Shown here piece by piece: positions 6,562-12,608 of a DNA stretch of 12,608 nt. This DNA is from an uncultured Ruminococcus sp. Its GTDB lineage: Bacteria > Bacillota > Clostridia > Oscillospirales > Ruminococcaceae. The stretch is taken from assembly GCA_937901485.1 (NCBI GenBank), contig CALGTT010000165.1, positions 1 through 12,608 of the forward strand, written 5' to 3'. Each line of letters starts with the position of its first letter. Position 1 is the stretch's first letter. The translations under genes and the position numbers were made by a program. Below the pieces are notes generated by a model. That model had not been told where the DNA came from and did no database searches. It was given only the letters and a program-made list of their open reading frames with translations.

Positions 6562-6613
6562 TAGTTTTTACAAAATAAATGTAAATATTTTTTACACGCG
6601 TAATTTCAGAACA

Positions 6614-6664
6614 GCCCCCGAAGCCGTAAAAGATCAGAATACCGAGAAATACAGGGACGGGGGC
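6614..6664 (-). terminator. Weak terminator-like hairpin after the LacI-type gene
   Basis: A 7-bp GC stem GCCCCCG (6614-6620) and CGGGGGC (6658-6664) encloses a long loop of 37 bases. On the minus strand it starts 6 bases past the LacI-type stop. It is followed by TGTTCTGAAATT, not a clean T run, so termination is uncertain. Confidence 0.35.
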
Positions 6665-6670
6665 ACGAAA

Positions 6671-7678
6671 TCAGGTGAGCTTTTTCACGCTGTCGCGGAG
6701 CATCATCGAACCGCTGACAACAATGCGCTGGGTGGCAGCCTTTGGATTCTGGATCCTGCGGACGATCTGTTTTACGCTGTCGCGGGACATTTTGTCCACA
6801 TCGACTGCATAGGTCGTAATACGCGGCACAGTCAGCTCGGAGAGGATGAAATTATCAAAGCCGGTAATGGACACATCCATCGGCACGCGCACGCCGCGGT
6901 CTTTGAGCATATTGAGCAGCACATAGGCAGTGCTGTCACAGTTACACGCAAAGGCGGTGGGGAGCTGTGTGAGGCTGTCCAGCGGAATATCGACATTTCC
7001 CTCCATGTCACGATCGGGGATGATCAGATCATCGGCTGGATGCAGACCTGCTTCACTCATTGCGCGGCAGTAGCCGTAATAGCGGTCTGTAATACTGGTG
7101 GTCGCACCGACAGAGCCGACAAAGGCAATGCGGCGGTGTCCCATCTGCAAAAGGTGCTGCACGACGGTATACATACCATAGTAGCCGTCGGAGATCACAG
7201 AATCCTGCAAATATTTTGCATGGAACGAATCGAGGATCACGAAGGGCATACCGGAGAGCGCGAGCGAGCTGCGGTAATTATCGGTAAAATTGCCCATGAC
7301 GATGATGCCGTTCACTCTGCCCTCAATGGCAAGGCGCGGGATGCGTGCTTCCATCTCATCCTGCACGGAAACTACCTCAAGAATGCCGATATGTCCGAGC
7401 TGGGAAAGATGATAGAGAATGCGTTCATAAAGCGTCCAATAAAAGGAATGACCTTTTTCAATGAATTTCTGTGAAGTGACAACACCGATCGTATAGCCTG
7501 GCTTTGCTATTTCCAGTTTACTGCTTTTCTTCTGATAGCCCATCTGATCTGCAAGCTGCTGGATCTTGACACGCAGCTCCTCACTGACACCGTCCTTTCC
7601 GGAAAGTGCCTTTGAAACGGTAACTGTGCTGACATGCAGCTGCTCTGCAATGTCGGACATTCGGATTGCTTTTGACAA
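6671..7678 (-). CDS. LacI-family transcriptional regulator
   Basis: This 335-residue protein has the LacI helix-turn-helix (about 7-27, MSDIAEQLHVSTVTVSKALS), a hinge region (SEELRVKIQQLADQMGYQ, 32-49) and a periplasmic-binding-protein-like ligand domain (about 60-335). The ligand domain contains HRRIAFVGS, SITDRYYGYCRAM, FACNCDSTAYVLLNML and VSITGFDNF. It should bind a sugar or sugar product and control genes in cis. It starts with TTG at 7678: GGAG lies 7 bases before it, while the next ATG (7660) has no ribosome site. It is divergent from the sugar permease operon, the usual place for a local regulator, so that operon is its likely target. The sugar cannot be told from sequence. Confidence 0.92.
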   Translation of the reverse strand: MSKAIRMSDIAEQLHVSTVTVSKALSGKDGVSEELRVKIQQLADQMGYQKKSSKLEIAKPGYTIGVVTSQKFIEKGHSFYWTLYERILYHLSQLGHIGILEVVSVQDEMEARIPRLAIEGRVNGIIVMGNFTDNYRSSLALSGMPFVILDSFHAKYLQDSVISDGYYGMYTVVQHLLQMGHRRIAFVGSVGATTSITDRYYGYCRAMSEAGLHPADDLIIPDRDMEGNVDIPLDSLTQLPTAFACNCDSTAYVLLNMLKDRGVRVPMDVSITGFDNFILSELTVPRITTYAVDVDKMSRDSVKQIVRRIQNPKAATQRIVVSGSMMLRDSVKKLT

Positions 7679-7713
7679 GGGTTTTCTCCACCTTTCATAG
7701 TATATTCATATTC

Positions 7714-7742
7714 ATTATACAATAATTTACTTAACATGTCAA
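7714..7742 (-). promoter_or_regulatory. Promoter of the LacI-type regulator gene
   Basis: On the minus strand TTGACA (7737-7742) and TATAAT (7714-7719) are exact consensus boxes with a 17-base spacer. The leader to the TTG start is about 30 bases. Confidence 0.88.
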
Positions 7743-7764
7743 TAGTTTTCTGATTTTTACTTAA
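7726..7764 (-). promoter_or_regulatory. Direct repeats TTAAGTAAA around the regulator promoter
   Basis: The 9-mer TTAAGTAAA (minus strand) occurs at 7726-7734, inside the promoter spacer, and at 7756-7764, upstream of the -35 box. The two copies are 30 bases apart, close to three helical turns, so proteins on both would face the same side of the DNA. This fits autoregulation, but LacI operators are usually palindromic and the region is A/T rich, so chance is possible. Confidence 0.35.
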
Positions 7765-7958
7765 AATTTCTATCCGGTGCAATTGTTTAAATAGTATAAG
7801 CCAAGCGCGAATCAGATTTTGTTTTTGTGCATTTATACAAAGTTATAAAAACCGGAACAAATTCATTAAAAAAGTGTCAGAAAATCGGGATATCAATTGT
7901 ATTAGAGATAGAAACTGAGTTTCCAATGCTTCCCCTCATGGAAGGGATGATTCATTTC

Positions 7959-7997
7959 AGATTTGCTTATGAAATCCTTAAGAAAGCCGGCAAATCT
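7959..7997 (+). other. Inverted repeat in the divergent intergenic region
   Basis: Perfect 8-base arms AGATTTGC (7959-7966) and GCAAATCT (7990-7997) are separated by 23 bases. It could be a regulator site or an RNA stem if transcription begins further upstream. The surrounding stretch 7770-7958 shows no other convincing element apart from a small CTTCC/GGAAG hairpin near 7929-7944. Confidence 0.3.
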
Positions 7998-8026
7998 TTC
8001 AGATTCCATTACAAATTTGTTATAAT
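7998..8026 (+). promoter_or_regulatory. Possible second promoter upstream of the permease operon
   Basis: An extended -10 element TGTTATAAT (TATAAT at 8021-8026) has a weak -35 TTCAGA (7998-8003, 4 of 6 matches) at 17 bases. It lies 47 bases upstream of the stronger promoter, so the operon may have two starts. Confidence 0.35.
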
Positions 8027-8049
8027 TCAAAAAAACATAAGGAAAAGCA

Positions 8050-8078
8050 TTGACAAAATCCTCCTACTGTGCTATACT
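8050..8078 (+). promoter_or_regulatory. Main promoter of the sugar permease operon
   Basis: TTGACA (8050-8055) and TATACT (8073-8078, 5 of 6 matches) have a 17-base spacer. Transcription would start near 8085, about 33 bases before the first permease ATG. The -10 box sits inside a large inverted repeat. Confidence 0.82.
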
Positions 8079-8090
8079 CAATAGTACAGT
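8066..8090. promoter_or_regulatory. Inverted-repeat operator over the permease -10 box
   Basis: Arms ACTGTGCTAT (8066-8075) and ATAGTACAGT (8081-8090) pair at 9 of 10 positions around ACTCA. Similarity continues outward (TCCT on the left, AGGA on the right, with one extra base). It covers the -10 box and the start point, so binding would repress. The divergent LacI-type protein is the obvious candidate, although the A/T-centred site lacks the central CG usual in that family. Confidence 0.6.
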
Positions 8091-8117
8091 TAGGATAGCA
8101 GAGAGGTGAAGAACCAA

Positions 8118-8993
8118 ATGAAGAAAAAACGAACAAGAGTGATGCGTGCACTTGGCTCATGGAGCTGGCTGATGCCGAGTATTCTCGGTGTGCTGGTATT
8201 TTTCCTGATACCGTTCGGGGTGGTCATGTATTATTCCGTGCTGGACAATCCGATTTTTGCAAATTTCGTGGGAATTGACAATTTCCTGAGTTTGTTCAAA
8301 AACTCAGCATTCATACGGGCATCCCGCAACACGGCAATATTTTCCCTGATCGCAGTTCCGCTGTCCGTGGTGCTGTCACTCTGGCTGGCGTTTGCGCTGA
8401 ACTCCAAGATTCCGGGCAAGAGCTGGCTGCGGACATGCTTTCTGTGTCCTCTGATGGTTCCGATCGCATCCGTTGTACTGGTGTGGCAGGTTATTTTCCA
8501 TTACCACGGCACACTCAATCAGATCACGGAGTTGTTCGGAGCTGAGCCGATCGACTGGCTGAAAACCAACTGGTCGTACATGGTTCTGACGATCATGTTC
8601 CTGTGGAAAACGCTGGGCTACAACATGATCCTGTTCATGTCCGCGATCGCGGGCATACCGCAGGATATCATTGAGGTCGCGGAACTGGAGGGTGCGGGCG
8701 GCTGGTACAAGTTTGTACACATCAAGCTGCGCTATCTTTCCCCGACGATCCTGTTTGTGACGATCCTGTCGATCATCAGCTCTTTCAAGATGTTCCGTGA
8801 GGTGTACCTGCTGACGGGTGATTATCCGTACGAGAGCATGTACCTGCTCCAGCATTTCATGAACAATACCTTTAATTCGCTGGATTACCAGAAGCTTTCG
8901 AGCGCGGCGGTTCTGCTGTGTCTGGTGATGATCCTCATCATCGGTCTGATGTTTCTGGGAGAACGGAAATTCGGAGAGGATGTGGAGGACTGA
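8118..8993 (+). CDS. Sugar ABC transporter permease, CUT1 type (MalF/UgpA-like)
   Basis: This 291-residue inner-membrane protein is one half of the channel of a carbohydrate importer. About six membrane helices are visible, the first at 17-40 (WLMPSILGVLVFFLIPFGVV). The EAA loop that docks the ATPase is at 186-209 (EVAELEGAGGWYKFVHIKL), with the conserved Gly. The ATG at 8118 is preferred to an in-frame GTG at 8106, because that GTG lies within the GAGAGGTGA ribosome site. Its stop overlaps the next gene's ATG by one base, giving translational coupling. In CUT1 systems the solute-binding protein gene usually precedes the permeases; here none does. Confidence 0.93.
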   Translation: MKKKRTRVMRALGSWSWLMPSILGVLVFFLIPFGVVMYYSVLDNPIFANFVGIDNFLSLFKNSAFIRASRNTAIFSLIAVPLSVVLSLWLAFALNSKIPGKSWLRTCFLCPLMVPIASVVLVWQVIFHYHGTLNQITELFGAEPIDWLKTNWSYMVLTIMFLWKTLGYNMILFMSAIAGIPQDIIEVAELEGAGGWYKFVHIKLRYLSPTILFVTILSIISSFKMFREVYLLTGDYPYESMYLLQHFMNNTFNSLDYQKLSSAAVLLCLVMILIIGLMFLGERKFGEDVED

Positions 8994-9883
8994 TGAAAAA
9001 GAAACTGCATAAATACATATTGCCGGCTCTTCTGTTCCTCTTTGCGGCATTTGCGGCGATCCTGTTCATCATGCCGACGGTGCTGACGATCACGAATTCC
9101 TTCATGACAGAAAAGGAGATCAGTGCGAACTACGGCGCGATGATCGAGAGTGCATCGGCGGACAAGAAATCCTACATTTCCGAGGAACTGAACCTGAAAT
9201 TCATACCGGACATGATCAGCATCCAGCAGTACATTGCGGTGCTGTTCAAAAGTCCGGACTACCTGCTGAAATTCTGGAATTCGGTGATCCTTGTTGTACC
9301 GATCACGCTGTTCCAGCTCATTCTTGCGGCATTCACGGCATACGGATTTTCGCGCTGGCAGGGGCGGATACGGGAGATCATTTTCTTTTCGTATATTATT
9401 CTGATGCTCATGCCCTATCAGGTCACGCTTGTACCGAACTATCTGGTATCGGAGTATCTGGGCATTCTGGGCACGCGCTGGGCGATCATTCTGCCGGGTA
9501 TTTTCTCGCCGTTCAGCGTGTATCTGCTGACGAAGGTCATGCGCCGCATTCCCAAGGCATATTTTGAAGCGGCACGGCTGGACGGTGCGGGAGAATGGCA
9601 GATTTTCTGGCATATCTGTATGCCCCTTTCCCGCAGTGCGATGCTTTCAGTCGGACTTCTGGTATTTATTGACTACTGGAACATGGTCGAACAGCCTTTG
9701 ATCCTGCTGGAGAACGAAGCGGAATATCCGCTGTCGGTCTTTCTTTCGCAGATCAATTCGGGCGATGTAGGGCTTGCCTTTGCGGTTGCGGTGGTATATA
9801 TGATACCTGCACTGCTGCTGTTCCTCTATGGTGAGGAATATCTGGTCGAAGGAATTACTTATTCCGGCGGTGTCAAGGGCTAG
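8993..9883 (+). CDS. Sugar ABC transporter permease, CUT1 type (MalG/UgpE-like)
   Basis: This 296-residue protein is the second channel half. About six helices are seen, the first at 8-36. The EAA loop is at 192-216 (EAARLDGAGEWQIFWHICMP). A roughly 60-residue stretch outside the membrane (about 37-95, with KEISANYGAM and FIPDMISIQQY) between helices 1 and 2 is longer than in MalG-like proteins of minimal size. From memory this is common in Firmicutes relatives and may contact the binding protein. The start ATG overlaps the previous stop (TGATG), with GGAGG just upstream. An ATP-binding subunit is not encoded here; a shared MsmK-type ATPase elsewhere is likely for this class. Confidence 0.92.
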   Translation: MKKKLHKYILPALLFLFAAFAAILFIMPTVLTITNSFMTEKEISANYGAMIESASADKKSYISEELNLKFIPDMISIQQYIAVLFKSPDYLLKFWNSVILVVPITLFQLILAAFTAYGFSRWQGRIREIIFFSYIILMLMPYQVTLVPNYLVSEYLGILGTRWAIILPGIFSPFSVYLLTKVMRRIPKAYFEAARLDGAGEWQIFWHICMPLSRSAMLSVGLLVFIDYWNMVEQPLILLENEAEYPLSVFLSQINSGDVGLAFAVAVVYMIPALLLFLYGEEYLVEGITYSGGVKG

Positions 9884-10015
9884 CGCGGAGCCCGCGCTGG
9901 CGAGCGCGTTTAGGCGCGAAACTGTTTCGGGAACTTACTGTTTCGCGAGCAGGGCTTCTGAACCGCATGATTCCTTTGCGCGGGGCGCAAGCGGAATCAT
10001 AGCTTCTGGAAACAA
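9883..10015 (+). repeat. Hairpin-rich intergenic repeat, copy 1 (133 bases)
   Basis: The repeat begins at the last base of the permease stop codon. It holds nested palindromes: GCGCGG/CCGCGC (9883-9897), CGCGCT/AGCGCG just after, CGCGAAAC/GTTTCGCG (9915-9947), and ATGATTCC/GGAATCAT (9967-10000) with an inner TTGCGC/GCGCAA stem. Copy 2 follows at an offset of 143 bases without gaps. No T run marks a clear terminator. Confidence 0.9.
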
Positions 10016-10025
10016 GAAGGAAATG

Positions 10026-10158
10026 GCGCGGAGCACGCGCTGGCAGACGCGTTTAGGCGCGAAACTGTTTCGGGAACTTACTGTTTCGCGAGCAGGGTTT
10101 CTGAGCCGCATGATTCCTTTGCGCGGGGCGCAAGCGGAATCATGGCTTCTGGAAACAA
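10026..10158 (+). repeat. Hairpin-rich intergenic repeat, copy 2 (133 bases)
   Basis: This copy matches copy 1 at 126 of 133 positions by my count. Differences cluster in the first 21 bases, where both short GC stems are weakened; the two larger palindromes (10058-10090 and 10110-10143) are unchanged. The copies are separated by 10 bases. The 72 bases from 10159 to the next gene hold only the ribosome site and a weak promoter-like CTGACA. Confidence 0.9.
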
Positions 10159-10230
10159 AAAACATGCAGAACCTGCTGACAGGGCATCATACTGTGAGAA
10201 TCATAACATCCATATCAGGAGGGATATCAT

Positions 10231-12111
10231 ATGAACGAAACGAACAACAAGCGCAAGGAGCGCATTAAAACGATACTGATCGTTTTTCTGGCACTTTTGC
10301 TGGTGCTGACATTTTTCTCGAACACGATCCAGAACTTCAGCCTGCCGATCGTTGCCGCACAGTATGCGGGATATGGCACGGTCACGGAAGCGGTACGCTG
10401 TTCGGGTGTGGTCACGGCGAATCAGAATTATGATGTGACAGTGGAAGGAAACCGCACGATCGAAAGCGTGGCGGTTAAGATCGGGGACGAGGTAAAGGAG
10501 GGCGATCTGCTGTTCGTGCTTGCCGGTGCGCAGGGCAGTGAAGCCTATGAAGCGAAAGAAGCGGCTCTGGAAGAAGCGGAGCTTGCCTATCAGAAGGCAC
10601 TGCTGACGGCTGCACCGGATTATGCGGCGCAGGATCAGGAGATCGCCAATGCGCGTGCAGATCTGCAGGAAGCCATCCGTGAACTGAATGCGGCAAAGAA
10701 CAGCGGCGGCATTTCCAAACATGAATATGAGCTGGCAATGGGGCGCGTAACAGAGCACACAAGCCGCATCACGGAACTGGAGACGGAGCAGGCGGCACTG
10801 GAAGCCGGCAGCTACAGCTCCCTGTCCGCCGGCTATGCACAGCCCCTGATGGAGCTGCAGGCACAGCTTTCAGCGGCAGCTGATGATGCAGAAGCGGCGC
10901 AGGCGGCATATGACGCACTGGCAGCCGGACTGACCGTGAATTCTGCGGCGCAGGCACAGATCATTGCAGGACTGGAGCGCACGGCATCCGAGGCAGAGCT
11001 TGCGTACAACCGTGCGAAAGAGGATTATGAGGCAGGCGGCAGCGATGTAACGCTCAAGCGTGCGATGGAGGATGCACTGCTTGCGTGGCAGTACGCGCAG
11101 GAGGATGTGCAGGCAGCCAAGGACGAGCTGACTGTGATCGGGCAGAAAGAAGAAACACTTGCACAGGCACAGGCGCAGCTTGATGCCTGCCTGACGGCAC
11201 AGTCCGCGGCGCAGGATGCACTCAGCGGCACGGTCATGGACATCCGTTCCCAGATCGAGGGCGCGGTCGCAGAGCAGACAGCGGCACTTGATGATGCCAA
11301 CCGCACAGTGACTGCCTACCAGAACCAGACACCGGTGGATATTCCGTCGCTGGAGGAGCAGGTAAAGATGCAGGAGCGTGCATTGCAGAACCTGCTGATC
11401 AGCCTTGCAGAAACGAAAAAAGCGGACAATCTCACACAGGAAATGAACGATCTGGATCTGCGCAATCAGCAGAAGCAGATCGAGAAGATGAAGACGGAGC
11501 TGGAGGAACTGAAGAAGGACGCTGGCACGCTGGAGATCAGAAGCAAGCATTACGGCATTGTTACTGCTGTAAATTGCGCGGCAGGCAGCGAGGCTGCGGA
11601 CGGCGATACGATCGTCTCCCTTGCGCTGACGGATTCCGGCTATACTGTACAGAGCACAGTGACAGCAAGTCAGGCGAAGAAGCTCAAGGCAGGCATGGAG
11701 GCGGAGATCACCAACGGCTATGGCTGGGGCATGAAGGCTGTGCTTGCCGGCATCAAGACCGATCCCCAGAATCCGACCGGCTCTGACAAGATCCTGACCT
11801 TTGATGTGGAGGGTGATGTGAATGACGGACAGTCCCTCTCCCTTTCCATCCGCTGTTCAAGCGCAAGCTATGACTGCGTTGTACCGACCAGTGCGATCAT
11901 GGAGGACAAGGACGGCAAATTCGTGATGGTCGTAACGGCAAAGAACACGCCTCTGGGCAACCGTTACTATGCCAACAGAGTCAGCGTTGAGGTACTGGCA
12001 TCGGATGAGGTGAACAGTGCTGTATCCGGTGACATTCTTTCCTCTGATTTCGTCATCACCACTTCGGAAAAGCCCCTTGAACACGGAATGCAGATCCGGA
12101 TGGAGGACTGA
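10231..12111 (+). CDS. HlyD/YknX-type membrane fusion (adaptor) protein of an ABC exporter
   Basis: This 626-residue protein links an ABC exporter to the outside of the membrane. An N-terminal helix (about 12-30, IKTILIVFLALLLVLTFFS) anchors it. A first lipoyl-like half follows (about 48-98, GTVTEAVRCSGVVTA, VKIGDEVKEGDLLFVL). Then comes an Ala/Gln/Glu-rich coiled coil of over 300 residues (about 100-430), a second lipoyl half (SKHYGIVTAVNCAAGSEAADGD, from about 434, written here to 22 residues only as a guide) and a beta-barrel (from about 470, TVQSTVTASQAKKLKAG). The C-terminal PTSAIMEDKDGKFVMVV is typical of the family. AGGAGGGA lies 6 bases before the ATG. It is longer than YknX-type proteins because of the coiled coil. 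A MacB-like permease gene starts 4 bases after its stop. Confidence 0.9.
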   Translation: MNETNNKRKERIKTILIVFLALLLVLTFFSNTIQNFSLPIVAAQYAGYGTVTEAVRCSGVVTANQNYDVTVEGNRTIESVAVKIGDEVKEGDLLFVLAGAQGSEAYEAKEAALEEAELAYQKALLTAAPDYAAQDQEIANARADLQEAIRELNAAKNSGGISKHEYELAMGRVTEHTSRITELETEQAALEAGSYSSLSAGYAQPLMELQAQLSAAADDAEAAQAAYDALAAGLTVNSAAQAQIIAGLERTASEAELAYNRAKEDYEAGGSDVTLKRAMEDALLAWQYAQEDVQAAKDELTVIGQKEETLAQAQAQLDACLTAQSAAQDALSGTVMDIRSQIEGAVAEQTAALDDANRTVTAYQNQTPVDIPSLEEQVKMQERALQNLLISLAETKKADNLTQEMNDLDLRNQQKQIEKMKTELEELKKDAGTLEIRSKHYGIVTAVNCAAGSEAADGDTIVSLALTDSGYTVQSTVTASQAKKLKAGMEAEITNGYGWGMKAVLAGIKTDPQNPTGSDKILTFDVEGDVNDGQSLSLSIRCSSASYDCVVPTSAIMEDKDGKFVMVVTAKNTPLGNRYYANRVSVEVLASDEVNSAVSGDILSSDFVITTSEKPLEHGMQIRMED

Positions 12112-12115
12112 TCCC

Positions 12116-12608
12116 ATGAAACTGACCAAAAAACAGTGGCTCTGCGGCAGCGCAGCACTGCTGTCACTGGCAGCCTTCGGCGTTCTGACAGCGGTCAGTG
12201 CCCATCTGTGCGGACTGCATGAGTCCCAGAATGCCGCGCATCGCTGGGCGGCGGACGGTGATGTTCCCTATGTGCAGATGAGTGCATTTCTCACGCAGGA
12301 CGCTGCCCTGATGCAGGATGGACTGCAATCCATCCGTGAATCCATTGACAGCTCCATGCGTTCGGCATCCCTGAGCGCGGAGGACGGCGCAAGACTCTGG
12401 TATGATGCATACAGCACGCCTGCCGGCATGGTGTCGGCAAGCGGCACGAAACGGTATCCTGCGCAGGCGCAGGTCACAGCCGTGGGCGGTGATTTCTTCC
12501 TGCTCCATGCCCCGCTGCTGCTGGGCGGCAGTTACCTGCAGGAATCCGATCTCATGCAGGACAGAGTGGTGCTTGATGAAACACTGGCGTGGCAGCTGTT
12601 CGGCTCAA
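12116..12608 (+). CDS. MacB/FtsX-type ABC transporter permease, 5' part only
   Basis: The frame is open from ATG 12116 to the window end (164 codons). GGAGG lies 9 bases before the start. An N-terminal membrane helix (about 9-30, LCGSAALLSLAAFGVLTAVS) leads into an extracytoplasmic domain. Its YPAQAQVTAVGGDFF, LLLGGSYLQESD and RVVLDETLAWQLFG match the MacB periplasmic core pattern, where the substrate domain ends with a return to the membrane. With the adaptor before it, this should be the permease of a MacB/YknZ-like exporter of peptides or lipid-like substrates. The membrane helices and any ATPase lie beyond the window. Confidence 0.8.
   Translation, partial: MKLTKKQWLCGSAALLSLAAFGVLTAVSAHLCGLHESQNAAHRWAADGDVPYVQMSAFLTQDAALMQDGLQSIRESIDSSMRSASLSAEDGARLWYDAYSTPAGMVSASGTKRYPAQAQVTAVGGDFFLLHAPLLLGGSYLQESDLMQDRVVLDETLAWQLFGS

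Noticed and set aside
6562..6600. TTTAC/GTAAA motifs upstream of the lipoprotein promoter as the LacI-type operator
   Set aside because: They are short, A/T rich and do not match the 9-mer at the regulator promoter. The region is better explained as an A/T-rich upstream element.
7040..7474. A plus-strand frame of 144 codons inside the LacI-type gene
   Set aside because: It is fully antisense to a clear regulator gene and has no recognisable protein features.
7827..8084. An 85-codon frame between the LacI-type gene and the permeases
   Set aside because: It overlaps the -35 and -10 boxes of the permease promoter and lacks a convincing ribosome site or family pattern.
9883..10158. Tandem repeats as a CRISPR array
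   Set aside because: There are only two long copies with a 10-base gap, no spacers of normal length and no cas genes.
10176..10206. A promoter for the adaptor gene (CTGACA and CATAAC)
   Set aside because: The spacer is about 20 bases and the -10 match is poor, so it is not listed.
9828..10268. A 146-codon frame running through the tandem repeats
   Set aside because: It overlaps the end of the permease and the adaptor start, and its internal repetition only reflects the DNA repeat.

Overview
The window reads as chromosomal DNA of an anaerobic Gram-positive bacterium, most likely a gut or rumen Ruminococcus-type member of the Oscillospiraceae. This is inferred from strong AGGAGG ribosome binding sites, TTGACA/TATAAT promoters with exact 17-base spacers, short tight operons, a DUF4003-like pair, a LacI-regulated sugar ABC transporter and a moderate GC content. 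No rRNA, tRNA, CRISPR array, transposase or replication origin was seen.

Region 1 (1-2058). A clear promoter with an overlapping inverted repeat drives a short YtrA-type GntR regulator. Two bases later comes a strange open reading frame. Its first ~112 residues are the start of a YtrB-like ABC ATPase with Walker A. It then switches in frame to what looks like the end of a serine hydrolase (beta-lactamase/PBP-like) with four membrane helices. The ATPase signature motif, Walker B and switch histidine are missing, so this looks like a deletion fusion or an assembly join. A good terminator follows, then a frameshifted relic on the minus strand.

Region 2 (2059-6561, minus strand). A strong promoter at 6533-6561 reads through a lipoprotein resembling a phage-associated beta-sandwich family, a 63-residue membrane protein, a short NfeD-like protein and an SPFH/stomatin-like protein, a membrane-microdomain set. 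After an 82-base gap with a GC-rich stem-loop comes a small zinc-ribbon protein. An internal terminator follows, then two tandem 321-residue DUF4003-like paralogs, closed by a strong terminator.

Region 3 (6562-9883). A LacI-family repressor (minus strand, TTG start) is divergent from two CUT1 sugar ABC permeases. The 439-base gap between them holds a consensus promoter on each side, direct repeats in the repressor promoter and a large inverted repeat over the -10 box of the permease promoter. No solute-binding protein or ATPase gene is present here.

Region 4 (9883-12608). Two tandem ~133-base copies of a hairpin-rich intergenic repeat (about 95% identical) separate the sugar permeases from an export system. 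That system has an HlyD/YknX-type adaptor with an unusually long coiled coil and the start of a MacB/FtsX-type ABC permease, cut by the window end.

The most notable points are the ATPase/hydrolase chimera, the tandem palindromic repeats, the phage-like lipoprotein heading an NfeD/SPFH operon and the promoter-overlapping operators. None of these alone proves a new system.
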